From Allomyces arbusculus (lineage: Eukaryota; Blastocladiomycota; Blastocladiomycetes; Blastocladiales; Blastocladiaceae), in contig JADHYV010000006.1 in assembly GCA_027604705.1 (NCBI GenBank), forward strand, positions 434,001 to 498,000: a DNA stretch of 64,000 nt. Reading direction: 5' to 3'. Positions 11,358 through 23,753 of this stretch are shown piece by piece. The first letter of the stretch is position 1, and the number at the start of each line of letters is the position of its first letter. The notes beneath the pieces are model-generated. The model was not told the origin of the DNA, searched no databases, and was given only the letters and a program-made list of their open reading frames with translations. Position numbers and translations under genes: made by a program.

Positions 11358-12017
11358 GTTATGTATGGTATGGCGAGGGTAGGGGGCAGCCCTCATTTGT
11401 GTATAAAGAAAAGATCAACGGTTAAGGGACGAGCTGATGGATTTTCCATTGTTCGATATGTTTCGATGTGTTGGTTTCTATCCTGCAGTCTCCATGAACA
11501 TTGCATGGGCATTTTGCTGAATCCAAGTTTTGAACAGCAGCAGCTCGGCTTTACAGCAGACAGTGTGCGCACGCACCACTGCTGAGATACAATCGATCAT
11601 GTCCCCATCACTTCCAGACACCGCTATGCACACCTGATTTGCAGGTCAGGCCCGCATCTTCAGTCATGGGGGGGGGGGAGGGGGGGGGGCAACACGACTA
11701 GATGATGCATCGGATTCTGCTGGTCCAGGTCTGCACCGTCATTTTCAATGATGGGGCGCTGCTTATGACAGCTCATGCCTGACCATTATAGCGACCATAC
11801 ACCAAGCGATCGACTTCGTTCATTTTGGTTTCGCGGTTTTCACGTTGCGCACAGTTCGCGCGTGTTTCTTCACTTGGTGTGTTTGTTGTCGCGCATCTGT
11901 TGGCAGCCATCCGTTGGAAAAAGTGTCACGGAACGTAGCTGGCAATTTCACCAATGCAGTTTATGATGTTGATTAACACATGTGAGACGCCAACTGGATC
12001 ATAAACCCGTCCACAAA
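11358..12017. other. Intergenic region with G-runs
   Basis: No gene seen. Contains a long purine tract at 11668-11689: eleven G, one A, then ten G. The region lies between the 3' ends of two convergent genes. Confidence 0.5.
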
Positions 12018-12713
12018 TTAATACAGGACGATGCGCGGGCGGCGGCCATCGGATCGCCCGCCGGTGGCGACCGGACCGCTCGCAGGCGGTGCGGAAGCAG
12101 CGGGTGGTGCCAGTGATGCTGCTGGCGGTTCAACCGCAGCAGCAACGACTGGTTCGGCGGGCAATGACGGCGCTGCGGGTTCATTAGTCGCACCGCTCCT
12201 TGATGACCGCAACCATGCCGGCCACCACGACGCCAACTCCTTGCCCTCCGCGTTCGCATCCACCTTCTTCACCACCTCTGCCACCGGCGCTGCAAGCGCC
12301 CGCTCCAATTCTTCGCGCAGCGCCCTCACCTCATCCAACTGCCGCGTGAGCCGCTTCACGCGAAACTTGGTGTCCTCGTTGAGTTCGTCACGCTCCTGCC
12401 GCGTCCACATGAGGTTGAGCGCAATTGACCCGACGGTGGTCCAGATCAGGTACAAGCGAACGTAGTGGCCATAGCGCGACCAGAAGTGGGCCATGGTGCG
12501 GCGTGTCGCGACCCAGGGGTCCGGTGGGGCGGTGATGGTGCTGGTCGAGCGTGGTGCGGAAGTTGTTGCGGCGGCGCGGCGCGCGATGGCATGGGGTTGG
12601 CTGGTAGAGCAAAGGACAGGTATCGGCGTGGTTGGCCTCGAGATTGCGGCATCGGCGGTGCGGGCCGCGGCCGCAGGCATGGCGGGGAGCTTGATGGCGG
12701 CGCGCGCGAGCAT
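12018..12713 (-). CDS. Small mitochondrial membrane protein, DUF5321-like
   Basis: A single open frame of 231 codons. Residues 1-60 are rich in Ala, Arg, Ser and Thr and nearly devoid of acid, as in a mitochondrial presequence. Residues about 85-103 (LYLIWTTVGSIALNLMW) form one membrane helix. It is followed directly by a charged amphipathic coiled coil (about 104-150), then an Ala/Pro-rich tail. A YLIWTTVGSIAL segment followed by a coiled coil resembles a small fungal mitochondrial family of unknown function (DUF5321-like); this is from memory and not checked. An inner-membrane location is inferred from the layout. It is divergent from the helicase gene at 13234, with about 520 bp between the starts. 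Confidence 0.65.
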   Translation of the reverse strand: MLARAAIKLPAMPAAAARTADAAISRPTTPIPVLCSTSQPHAIARRAAATTSAPRSTSTITAPPDPWVATRRTMAHFWSRYGHYVRLYLIWTTVGSIALNLMWTRQERDELNEDTKFRVKRLTRQLDEVRALREELERALAAPVAEVVKKVDANAEGKELASWWPAWLRSSRSGATNEPAAPSLPAEPVVAAAVEPPAASLAPPAASAPPASGPVATGGRSDGRRPRIVLY

Positions 12714-13233
12714 TGCGGCGAGTGTCGAAGTGTTGGTCGAGCTGGACGAAGCGGGAGCGTGTTGTCGACGATCTGGTTGGGAAAGTCGAATCGTGTTTGA
12801 TCAAACACGCATGTCAACGTGCCACGTGCACGCACGCGCGAGTGACATGGTCGATCAGCTGGCCGGCGAACGTCCGGCAAACGTCCGACAGAACGCCCGC
12901 CCACCCGCCCACTGACGCCGACCAGACCAACGCGACGCACTCCGCAGGTCGCCACGCCGAGCGCCATGCCGCCGCAACAAGACGACGCCGACCACGCCGA
13001 CGCGACGCCGCTCTCCAGCTGCACCCGGGTGTCGATGACGACGTGCCGTCGCCTGCCGCTGCTGTCGCTCCTCTCCGTCACGGCACGCACCAAGGCCGGC
13101 GCGCTCTCCGCCGCAGTCGCTGCACCAGCACCATCAACATCAACGCCTCAAGACGCTCGCTCAACAAACAAACGTCGAGCCAGCCTCCGCCCACCAAGTC
13201 CTCTCCACCGCATCACTGCGCGCCGCCTGCACC

Positions 13234-16200
13234 ATGCTCGGCGCACCGAACCGCCGGCCGGCGCGGACCCGCGCACCCGCGCAGCCGCAAGCGCGCGCCG
13301 GCGTGAAAATCTGCTACAACTTCCAGAACACGGGTTCTTGCAAGCGGGGCAACAACTGCCCCTTTGACCACATTGGCGGTCCGCGCAATGATGGTCGCGC
13401 GCCGTCGCCCACGGCGCGGTCGGCCGCGTCGTCGTCGTCTTCGTCTTCGTCTTCTGCTGCGACACGGACCCTGGGCGGCCGCGACAATGACCGGTGGAAG
13501 TCGCGCACACGTACGTTGTTTTTTGATTGCAGCGTGGGGTGCGTGGATGGTAGTGGTGATGCAGATACTGATGGTGTTTGGAAATCGCGACGGTAGAGTG
13601 TCCGTATTTCTTCAAGGACGGCTCGTGCCGCGACGGTGACCAATGCCCGTTCTCGCACGGCGACGACGACGACTTGGCCGTCGAAAAGGGTATGGATGCA
13701 ACACATCAACTGCTGCTGGATGGACGTAACTGACAACTTGTTACTTTTTAGTCCAGCTCATCTGCCCGCGCATAGCCAAGGGTCTGCCATGCGTTTTTGG
13801 CGCCAAGTGCCGCTTCTCGCACGACCTGAGCACCATGGCGTCGTCTTCCTCATCGTCCTCTTCCCCCTCACCGGCCGACGCGACCCGCGCTCTCCGCACC
13901 AGGGTCGAGACCGCGCTCACCTCGTCGGCGCTGACCATGTCCATCGACTCGCTCTACATCCACCAACAAGTGACGGGCATGCCTGAGGCCGACAAGGTGC
14001 TCGACGACCCGCGCATCCACTTGCCAACCACGCGACTCAACGAACGCGCCGTTACCAAAGTCCTTGCCGCGTGCCACGCGTCCCTGCGCGACCGGTCGCC
14101 CACGTTCGTTACGAAAATCGCGCACCGCGACCCGTTACTCGCGCTCATCCGCACGCTCGTCGCCTGGCCCACCTACAGCTTGGCCGCGGGCATGCCGCCG
14201 CGGTACGAATCGCAGCCGGGGTCCGAAATTCTCTCGTTCCAGCGCGTCCTGCTCCCGCTGCTGTATGTGCTCGCGCACACGAGCATTGAGACGTCGACAC
14301 AGCGGCACCCGGCGAACCAGCTGTACAATACGGTCCCCGATGCGATCGACGAGCTGTTGCTCAATGTGATCACGTGCGTGCAGGACGCGCTCGATTCGAA
14401 CGGTGCCGACCTCGCGGACCGCGGGTTTACGGGTGCCGTCAATGACCCGCGCGCGTTCGTGCCCGTCTCGCTCGCGCAAGTCTTTGCGCCGCTGGTCCAA
14501 GTGCTCGACACGACGTTCAAGCGGTTCCCGTCCGTCACGATGAGGCCGCTCGTGCAGCAGGCGTGTAAAGCGATGGATGGGCTGTTAAATGACTGGGCCG
14601 CACGGGTCAACGCGAAGACACTGGCCACGGTCGAGTCCCCGTTTGCCGTCGAGGTCGTCATGGGCCGGTGGCGCCGCGCGCAGCGTAACCTGCACACGGA
14701 GCAGCCATCGCTCGCCGACATGCTCGAGTCGCGGCGGCAACAGGTGATTGCACACGAGCGCACGCGCGCCGCACGCGGTACAACCGCCGAGTCGGCCGGC
14801 GGGGACGAGTGGCCCGACGACCAGCTTCGCGCCCCGTCGGGCGCGCACGACAACGATCCCGCTGTCTACACGAAAGTCGCAATTATTCCGACGATGCAGG
14901 AAATCATGTCCCCCGAGGTGCCCACGTTGCCTGGCAATCTGCAGTGGCACCCGTACGCGCACTGGCTCGATCCGGGCGCATTGCGTCTGCTGGACACGCA
15001 TTTCCGGCTCCTCCGGCAAGACATGCTCGCGAGTTTGAAAACCGGACTGCGCTTGTTCCTCGAGGCGGTCTCGACGAAACCGGAAGTCGCGAGCGACCGG
15101 TTCCGCCGCCGCCAGGGCGCAAATCAGGTGGACTTGATGGTCTATGTCGGCGTGGACGTCGGCGGAGTCGATTTTCACCAACACGCCGGCGTGTGCGTGG
15201 ATGTGTCGTTCATCTTACCGCGCCGCGCGTTGAGCGGGGCGATGCGTGCCAAGTTCTGGGACAATTGTCTCCGGCGCGACGCGCTGGTCGCGCTGATCTG
15301 GCCCGTGTCGACAGCGCACGCGGATTACCCGTACAAGGTGATTTTCGCGACCGTCGCGGAAGCCGACGACAAGCAGCAGCCGACTGACCAGGGGGTTGTG
15401 CGGATCAAGGTCGGGTTTGGCGGGCGCGACCTGGACGCGGGGCTGTTTGACCGCGACGTGAGCCGGCCGGCGTACATGGTCGAGGCGCGCACGCTCATGT
15501 TCGAGGCCTACCGGCCGGTGCTCCGCGCGTTGCAGGAAAAGGTCCCCGCGGACCTGCCGTTTGCCGAGATTTTGTGCCCGCCGACGGCGCCCACGGAGGA
15601 GGTGGTGCATGTCGCGGTGCCGATGTTTGCGCGGACTCCCGGGATGCGGTTCGATTTGAGCTACTTGGTCGCGGACGGCACCGACATGGGATTGGCGCCG
15701 CCGCTGTACTTGTCCCCGACGACCATCGGCGACTCGGAGCGCGTTGCGGCCGAGTTGGTCCTGCGGTCGACGCTCGACGCGTCGCAGGCGCGCGCGCTCG
15801 TCGGCGCACTGTCGAGCGAAGTCTGCTGTATCCAGGGCCCGCCGGGTACGGGCAAATCGTTCATTGGCGTCAAGTACGTCGAGGCGCTCTACAAGCTCGG
15901 CGACTCCACGATCTTCCCGGTCCTGGTCCTGTGTTATACGAACCACGCGCTCGACCAGTTTCTTGAAGCCCTCTTGGATCATGGGATCAAGTCCATCGTG
16001 CGCGTCGGCAGCAAGCCGTCGGACCGGTTGCGCGAGTACACGCCCAACTTGTGGCGCGACCGCGGGATGGTCGCGGCGATCAAGCAGAAGGAGGAGGCGC
16101 TCAAGGAAGTCGGCGAGGAACTCAAGGGCTTGCTCGCGGGCGGTGGGGTCTCGGATTTCACGTCGCGCGCGGCGTGGGTGGCTATGGAGCAGGAGTTCCC

Positions 16201-19200
16201 ACATATCACTCGCATGATTCGCGAAAAGGGGATTGCCTGGGAAGTTAAGGGCAGCTGGGCGCGGTTCTGGCTCGAGGGGCGCGATTTGAACGAGTGGCGC
16301 ACGGTGACCGGCGGCGGGAAAAAGAGCAAGGGCAAGAGCAAGGCCAAGACCGCGGCGGCGGCGGCCGCGGGTATCGCGGCGCTGCAGCGCGTCCAGCCGC
16401 CGCCGGCGCAGCCGCAGGCTACGGGCAAGTCGCGCAAGGGCCGGAATAAGGTCGAAACGGTCGCTGACGATATGGCGCGGCTCGCGCTGGGAGGTGCGGC
16501 CGTTGACGACGTGCTCGATGACGACCCGGCCTACAGCGGCGCCGACGTGCTCGCCGCGTACGGAATCGGCTTGGACGAGGAAGAGCCCGAGCAAGTGCCG
16601 GCGGCCGCGCACGATCCGGACGCGTGGGTTACGTTGATCGATAACCCACACGCGTCGAGGTACACGGTCTGGGATTTGGACGTCGCGCAGCGCACGCAGC
16701 TTGCAGATTACCTGACGACGTGTTTGCGCGACGTGCATGCCCAGCACGTCGACCGGCTGCAGCGCACGGCGCGAACGCTCGCCGCGCAGATTAACGAGAT
16801 GCGGTCGGCGTGCAAGGTCGAGGCGATGCGGCAAAAGAAGATCATTGGGATGACGACCACGGGCGCGGCCAAGTTCCAGGACACGCTGCGCGCGCTCGCG
16901 CCGAAAGTGCTTTTGTGCGAGGAGGCCGGCGAAGTGCTCGAAGCGCACGTGCTCGCCGCTCTGTCGCCGTCGGTCCAGCAGCTCGTCTTGATTGGCGACC
17001 ACAAACAGTTGCGCCCAAGCACGACCGAGTTTGGGTTGCGGATGGAGTCGCGCGAGGGCGCGCGGTACCGGCTCGACGTGTCGATGTTTGAGCGGCTCGT
17101 CAAGGAAAACAAGTTGCCGGCGTACACGCTCACGGCGCAGCGGCGCATGAAGCCGATCATTGCCCAGTTTGTGCGCCGCACGATTTACCCGGAACTGACG
17201 GATGGGCAAGGGACCGACGGGCGCGAGCGCGTGCGTGGTGTGGAAAAGGACGTGTTTTTTGTTGCGCACACGAACCCGCAGGATGGGGGGTCGCAGGAGG
17301 CGTTTGCGGCCGCGGCGTCGCACTCGAATGCGTTTGAGGTTGAGATGATTGTCGCGCTCGTGCAGTACCTGCTGCGGCAAGGGTACTGCACCGATCAGCT
17401 CGTCGTGCTCACCCCGTATGTCGGCCAGCTGCTCAAGATCCGCACGGCGCTCGCGAAATTAAACCACTTGACGGTGCTCAGCGAGCGCGACGAGCAGTTG
17501 CTGCTGCTGAATGCCGATGAGGACGACGTGCTCGATGTCGCATCCAGCAGCGGTGCCAACGGTGGCGGCGGCGCGGGCAAGAAAGTGGCCATCAAGGAAG
17601 AAAACCTGCGGCAGTGCATCCGCGTCTCGTCGATCGACAACTACCAGGGCGAGGAATCCGACTTTGTCCTGATCTCGCTCGTGCGTAGCACGTTGCCCAA
17701 GGGCGTCGACGCCGGGATCGGGTTCCTGAAGACGGAGAACCGCGTCAACGTCATGCTCTCGCGCGCGCGGCTCGGCATGTACCTCGTGGGGAATGCCGAC
17801 ATGATGCGCAAGCACTCGCCGATGTGGACCAAGGTGCTCGCGCTCATGGAAAAGCAGGAACTGGTCGGGCCGGCGCTGCCGCTTTATTGCCAGCAGCATC
17901 CGGACGACGTGCGGTGGGCGGCCACGCCCGACGAGTTGCGGCGGTGTTCGCCCGATGGCGGCTGCTTGCGGCCGTGCGAGGGCCGGTTGCCGTGCGGCCA
18001 CGCGTGCGAGCGCAGCTGCCACGCCGACGACCGCGAGCATGTCCTCGTCAAGTGCACCAAGGACTGCGCCCGCGTGCACGACGGGTGCGGCCACCCGTGC
18101 CAAAAGGTCTGCCACGAGCCGTGTGGCCAATGCACCGAGCGCGTCGATCCGGTCGTCCTGCCCGGATGCGGCCACACGTACTCAGCGCCGCGGTGCTACG
18201 AAATGGCCAATCTCGCATCGGTGCGGTGCACGACCAAGGTCACGAAACGCCGTTTCTGCGGACACTCGATGCAAGTGGCCTGCGGCGACGACGTCGATGC
18301 GCGCGCGTGCCCGCAAGTGTGCGGGGACCTGCTGTCCTGCGGGCACAACTGCGCGAGCAACTGCGGCGCGTGTAAGCCGCGTCCCGCAGCCAAGTCAGAC
18401 CCGGTCGTCGCTAGTCACGCGCCGTGCAAGCGTGCGTGCGGCCGCACGTTTGCGTGCAAACATACGTGCCCCGTCACTTGCTCGACGCACCCGGAGAATG
18501 GGTGCCCGCCGTGTGCCGCGTCGTGCGACGCGACCGCGTGCGACCACGGGCGGTGCCGCGGGATATGCAGCGACGCGTGCGTGCCGTGTATCGAGCCGTG
18601 CACGTGGAAGCCCTGTGCGCACGTCAAGGAATCGTGCCCATTACCGTGCGGCGCGCCATGTGTCCGCGTTCCGTGCGACGTGCGGTGTGAGGAATTGCTC
18701 GAGTGTGGCCATCAGTGCCCGTCGGTGTGCGGCGAGACGTGCCCGCCGAAGAGCTACTGCCGCGAGTGTTGCAGCGATGCGCGCATCACGGACCAGCTCG
18801 TGGATCTGATCATGGGCGAGACGTATGCTGAGGTCGATTTGGACGCGACGCCTGTCATCAAGCTCGGGTGTGGGCACATCTGTACGGTCGAGACGCTTGA
18901 CGGCTACCTGTTCCTCGAAAAGTACTACCGCAAGCTCGGGTCGCAGTGGGTCGGCGTCAAGGACATTGTCCACCCGGAAGACGGGCTCGAGGTGGCCAAA
19001 TTGCCGACTTGCCCGCAGTGCCGTGCACCGATTCTCGCCAGTGTCACCAAGCGGTACGGTCGCGTCATCAAGGCGGCGGCGCTGACGGTCACAGAAAAGC
19101 ACTTCCACTTGCAGATGCTGCGCCAGTGCGCCGCGGTCCTCGTGGAGCTCGACAAGTTTGGAGACCTCGCGCAGCGGCCGTTGCCCACGGCGCCCGAGAT

Positions 19201-20233
19201 TCTCGACGCGCGTGCGCCCAACATGCTCGTTCGCGCACAGCGCGAACGCGAGGCGGAACGCGCGGCTGCGATCAAAGCGCTGTCGAACGGGTGGCGGCTC
19301 GCGTTGAACGCGGTCAAGAAGTACCGCAATGCGATCCGCACCGACCCGGTCCGCGCGCTGCACGGCGCCGGCGCCCGTGCTGTGGCACTCCTCCGTGAGG
19401 CAAATCCGGGTTTGCGCGCCGAGTTTGACCGGACCATGGCCGTGACACAAGACTTTGTCGAGGACGGCCGCATGCAGTTTATCGAGGCGCGGCTTGCGCG
19501 GCACCGGCTCGCCATGGATCATAAACTCGGCAAGTCGATTGCTGATCTGCAGAGCGGGATGCAGCGGGCGCGCGACCACCTGAGCAACGCAATTGCACGG
19601 TTCGTGCAGGGGGACGCGCGGTTCCGTGTCCTCGAAGCGCGCGTCGAGCTGTTGGCCGTCTACAAGTTGTTTATCGGTGCGGCACTCGATGCGCGTCGCG
19701 ATGCCAAGGTGTTCCGCGTGCTCGAGGTCGAGGACCAGGAAAAGTTCATTGCCGCGGTGCTCGAGCACATCAACGCGGCGTGTTCCGCGGCTGACGAGGC
19801 GTTGCGCGCGGCGCGCGGCATGCAGGCGGACGGGAACGAGGATGCGGGGACGCATATTGCCTCGGTCGTGCAATACGTCGAGTACTTTGCCGAGGCGCGC
19901 GACGCGGTCCGCACAGGCGTCTCCCCGCGTGACTACGAGATTGCACAAGTCATCATGGCCGTGGCAGCGACCGAGGGCACGACAGGCCACTGGTACCGGT
20001 GCCCGAACGGCCACATGTATGTCATTGGCAACTGTGGCATGGCCATGGAGACCGCGCGGTGTAACGAGTGCGGCGCCCGGATTGGTGGTGGGTCGCACCA
20101 ACTGCTAACGACAAACCAGCACGCGGACGAGATCATTTTGAACGCGCAACAGGCGACGCGGGATGAGCAGGCGGCGAGGGCGCCAGAGGCGCGGGGAATT
20201 GCGGCGCGCGTGTTTGGTAGGTTGTTTGGATAG
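13234..20233 (+). CDS. ZNFX1/NFX1-type SF1 RNA helicase with three N-terminal CCCH fingers and a C-terminal RZ finger
   Basis: Proposed exons 13234..13510, 13597..13689 and 13752..20233, 2283 aa, phases consistent. Three C-x8-C-x5-C-x3-H fingers lie near residues 27-46, 94-113 and 128-147; each is the core of one exon or exon start. The Upf1-like helicase core has GPPGTGKS (about 819), TNHALDQF, a Walker B variant LLCEEAGE (about 1178), GDHKQLRP, TAQRRM, DNYQGEE and NVMLSRAR. A basic, low-complexity insert lies between motifs Ia and II. Residues about 1520-1795 are a Cys/His-rich array of NF-X1 fingers. Near 2204 is an RZ-type finger (WYRCPNGHMY, ending CNECGARIGG), as in ZNFX1 and RNF213. 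ZNFX1 relatives act in small-RNA inheritance, heterochromatin and antiviral RNA sensing. A role in RNA silencing is likely here, by family only. Confidence 0.93.
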
Positions 20234-21091
20234 AAGAGGCAGCATGGAGAAGCGAGAGGCGGAGGAAGCGCGATTGTAGGTATTTGTGGACACCGAGTCG
20301 TGGGTGGATACATTTTCATTTTGGGTCAAAACCGATTGCTCTCCAGGCTCAAGATTGATCTGCAGGGGCAAGCGTGATTTCCGCTTGATGCCGGGTCTCG
20401 TCTGGAAAGATGCACTCGCGCATCGCTCTGCACGACAAATCAATATCGTAGCGTGGTGAATGGATGATGCTGGGGGAAAGTGATTGCGTTGCTCACGCTC
20501 ATGATTATCGATTGTCACAATCGCGTTTGTTTTATCGAAGTGCCCACGTCCTCCATCACAGTCGCCTTGCCGCTGTTCTCTGACCCTGCCCTGCGTGTCA
20601 GGTCCAACGCAAGTTACTCGAGGGCTTGCCTGTCGACAATGAATATGCTGATGATATGTGGTCGGAAATCTGACGTTCTCAAGGCGTCACCAGCTGTGAT
20701 TGAGCACACGCTGCGCCAGTCTGGATCAGGTCGCTGCAATATCAGCGCAACATTGCCTGCCTGTTCATTTGACGGACAATTTGTCCACGCGAATCATCGT
20801 CAAGTCTGGTCGCCGTTCGGACCCGTTCCAGTCTGTCCTCGAGTTTCAGCACTATTACTTGTCGCCGCTCCATGCGCCGAATCTTCAATGCTGAAGAGTC
20901 GTTGGGTCATGGCAGCCCAGTTCCGCGCTGCGCAACCGCTGTTCGGTATCTGAACAGCGGGGTTCCAAGATATTGAGACTTGTGACTGAGTCACACTGGT
21001 GGTCAGCGAAACCAAAGATCGGCTTTTCGCTCGCGACTTCCCGTCTGGACCATCAACAGCGACCCTTGTCGACCCTCAACTTCCAGCAAAC
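20234..21091. other. Intergenic region
   Basis: 3' flank of the helicase gene and 5' flank of the MYND gene. Only short frames of unbiased composition are seen. No RNA gene or repeat was recognised. Confidence 0.4.
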
Positions 21092-21974
21092 ATGCCTCAA
21101 CCGTGCGCCGTGTGCCAAGCCGACGCGTCCAAGAAGTGCGGCCAGTGTGGGGCTGTGCACTACTGCTCTCGCGAGCACCAGAAGGAGCACTGGAAGTCGC
21201 ACAAGAAGGAGTGTGCCAAGCTCGCTAAGGACAAGCCTGCGCCGACGTCCGGCGCGTCGTCGGGCAGCAGCGGCGGGTCGCGCTCGTCCGCGTCGTCGTC
21301 TGGCCGCGGGCCGCAGGGCGGATACGGCCACGGCCCGCCTCTTGGTGTGGGCCAGCCTTCGACCCGGTGGGCCGAGGGCCTGACGCCCGCCAAGGCCGCC
21401 GAGTGGTTTGTCGACTGCTTCCGCATGCGCATGGACGACGATCAGGTCCGTGACGTCTCGTTTCTGGGCTCTGATCGCGCTCGTCGAACAGTGATCTGAG
21501 ACGAGCGGTTCTCCCACGATCTAGGCGTGGTGCGGGGCCGAAAACCATGCCATCTACTTTAGCTCGCCGCTACACACTGTGCGCGAGTTCCTTATCTTTT
21601 GCAACATGGCCGTCGACCGCGGCGTGTTCCCGTCGACAATTCCGTGGACCAAGGTGCTCGAGCAGGCCGATGACCTGCTTGTCTACGCGTTTGAAAAGGC
21701 TGACGCGCAGGACAAGTATGGTAGCGAGAACGTGTTTGCCGAACTGACGGGTGGGCGGTCCCTGCGCGCAACGGGTGTCGCGATTTATGCGTTTGGTCCC
21801 AACGGCGAGCCCGCGAGTGCCGAGTTCAAGGCTGCGCAGCGCAAGTACCCGGACGACAATACGTTGTTTGATGACGCGACGCGGTTCTCGCGCGTCGGCG
21901 GCATCGACAAGTGGCGCGCGCTGTGCGCATCGCTCGAGCGCAAGTTCCCGCTCAATGGCCGCTTTTGGGATTGA
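21092..21974 (+). CDS. MYND-finger protein, first of three tandem paralogues
   Basis: Proposed exons 21092..21445 and 21525..21974, 267 aa, one phase-0 intron of 79 nt. Residues 5-43 are a MYND zinc finger: CAVC, then CGQC, HYCSREHQ and HWKSHKKEC. A Ser/Gly-rich linker leads to a C-terminal domain shared with the next two genes: KAAEWFVDCFRMRMDDD, the intron, SSPL..VREFLIFCNMAVDRG, KYGSENVFAEL, GGRSLRATG. I do not know this domain; it has alternating helices and no recognised catalytic motif. MYND fingers bind proline-rich peptides, so a protein-binding adaptor is a reasonable guess. An upstream in-frame ATG at 20999 exists, but the one at 21092 starts just before the finger and is preferred. 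Confidence 0.8.
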
Positions 21975-22157
21975 GAGATCAGTGGGCGTGATGCGCCGTG
22001 TACATCAGGGATGGCCGCGCTGGCCGCGTTGTGATTGTTTGTTGCCGCTAAGAAATTTTCAGATTTGTGAATGAACATGTCGCGACGTGGATTGGTGCGG
22101 TGGAGCCGACACGTGTGTCAGTGTGCTGCATTCGGTCATGAAAGGGACAAGGTTCGT

Positions 22158-22232
22158 GGACGATTTGCACGTGTCTCCTCAAGCTGCTCCGTTCATGAAC
22201 GATTTGCACGCGTCTCCTGGAGCTGCTCCCTC
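22158..22232 (+). repeat. Two-copy tandem repeat of about 37 bp upstream of the second paralogue
   Basis: GACGATTTGCACGTGTCTCC... is followed by the near-copy AACGATTTGCACGCGTCTCC..., each ending in GCTGCTCC and a TCAT. It lies about 180 bp 5' of the chosen start of the second gene, where it may be transcribed leader or promoter. Confidence 0.6.
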
Positions 22233-22413
22233 ATCCTCTCCACCAACGTTTCCGACGCGCCGCCATGCTCCAATCAAATAATATCAGATCCGTTGCCTCG
22301 TCTTCCACTGTGCACCGCGTGCAGCAGCCGCTTTGTTCGCGCGACGCGTCGCGCTCCCGACAGCAGCTCAATTGGCCCTGCCTGCGCACGTGCTGCAGTC
22401 GACGCGTCGCGGC

Positions 22414-23132
22414 ATGTCTCAATCCAACGCCCTCTTTTCGTCCAAGCCGCGCAAGCACAAGCGCACGAAGCAGGCCAGCCCTATGATGAGCTCGCTACCC
22501 GTTATAAATCGTCCATCAGCAAAGTGGACCGACATGACGCCCGACGAGGCCGCCGAGTGGTTTGTCGACTGTTTCCGCTTGCGCATGGATGACGACGCGG
22601 TATGTCGACAGTTCTACGTCCTCATCTACTCGGCAATCTGCACCGAGTCTGACTGACTTGCTGTGGTGGTGACGGACAGGATTGGGCCCAATGCGAGTAT
22701 CACAGCGTCTACTTTCGCCCGCCACTCGCGACCGTGCACGAGTTCCTCGTCTTCTGCACCCTCGCTGTTGAACGCGGCGTGGCTCCGCCTTACCTGCCAT
22801 GGCCGCTGGTGCTCGCCGAGGCCAACAAGATGCTCGTGTTTGCGTTTGAGAAATCCGACGCGGCAGAAAAGTATGGCAGCGAGCACGTGTTTGTCGAACT
22901 CATGGGTGGCCGGTCGCTGCGCGCAACGGGCATTTCGATCTACGGGTTTTGGTTTGAGGATAACGAACCGAGCACCGTGTTTGAGGAGGCCAACTGCCGG
23001 TTCCCAGAGGACGCGTCGCTGTTTGACGATGCCACGCGGCTTGAGCGCGTTGGTGGGATCCATTGGTGGAAGCAGTTGCTTGCGTCGTTGGAGACAGAGT
23101 TCAGTAAGCATGGGCGGCGGTGGGACGAGTGA
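22414..23132 (+). CDS. Second tandem paralogue, MYND finger absent
   Basis: Proposed exons 22414..22599 and 22680..23132, 212 aa. It has the shared domain (EAAEWFVDCFRLRMDDD, intron at the same place and phase, LATVHEFLVFCTLAVERG, KYGSEHVFVEL, GGRSLRATG) but no zinc finger. Upstream of the chosen ATG the same frame reads RRVALPTAAQLALP, clearly similar to the N-terminus of the third paralogue, yet it has no ATG. The ATG at 22265 that matches the third gene's start (MLQ) is in another frame. So either a frame slip has removed an N-terminal extension or translation now starts at 22414. Confidence 0.75.
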
Positions 23133-23753
23133 AGTTGTCGAAACAGGTTCAGACGGTCCCAATGGTTGAATGGATCATGTTTTGACTTGGTTTTGGACGG
23201 TTATTATTTGGCGCTCGGAAGGTCAACTCATAACGATTCCACATCGAACTGGCCGTGCAGTAGAGAGCGGTGACGTTATGGTCAAAGAACAACTGTGGCA
23301 GAGCGCCACTCATGGCAGCCTCGCGGGGACGGCTTCATCGTGCGTGTGGCGGGAATTAAAGTGTGAGAACGCTCCCATTTCCCAAAGGCGCAAGATCTCG
23401 GATAACAACCGCGTCCATTTTCGAGAAGCCCCGACGAGAGTGGGTGGCATGTGGGAGTGGAAGGGCTGGATTCAAAGCATTTGGTTGTGCAGCAGTGTCA
23501 ACAGTATCAGGTCTGAGTCCTGCAAGAACAAAATGCAGCAGCGTCAAACTGCAACCACGAAGCAGAACAAAGCGTGATGTCTTGCCAGTGATGTGTATTG
23601 ACTTGCGGCGGAAGGCAATCATGCATTTGCGTCGCTTTTGGCTCCATCTTCGGCAATGAACAGGACATGCTGGCCACGGCACAAAAGAGTGCGCTTTAGC
23701 TCCTTTTCCCTTCCTCTCCGTCACTCGGTCTCCATCAATTTGTTCGGGACGCC
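23133..23753. other. Intergenic region between tandem paralogues
   Basis: No gene seen. Short frames only; the last 100 bases are pyrimidine-rich, as expected just upstream of a start. Confidence 0.4.

Noticed and set aside
15215-17380. 721-codon open frame antisense to the helicase
   Set aside because: It mirrors the GC-rich codons of the real gene on the other strand, is Arg/His/Leu-rich without motifs, and overlaps conserved helicase motifs. A shadow frame.
18641-20101. 486-codon antisense frame opposite the zinc-finger end of the helicase
   Set aside because: Same cause: codon-bias shadow of a real coding exon.
22087-22281. Short frame containing the repeat DDLHVSPQAAP / NDLHASPGAAP
   Set aside because: The peptide repeat is just the 37-bp DNA repeat read through; no start context or conservation supports a gene.
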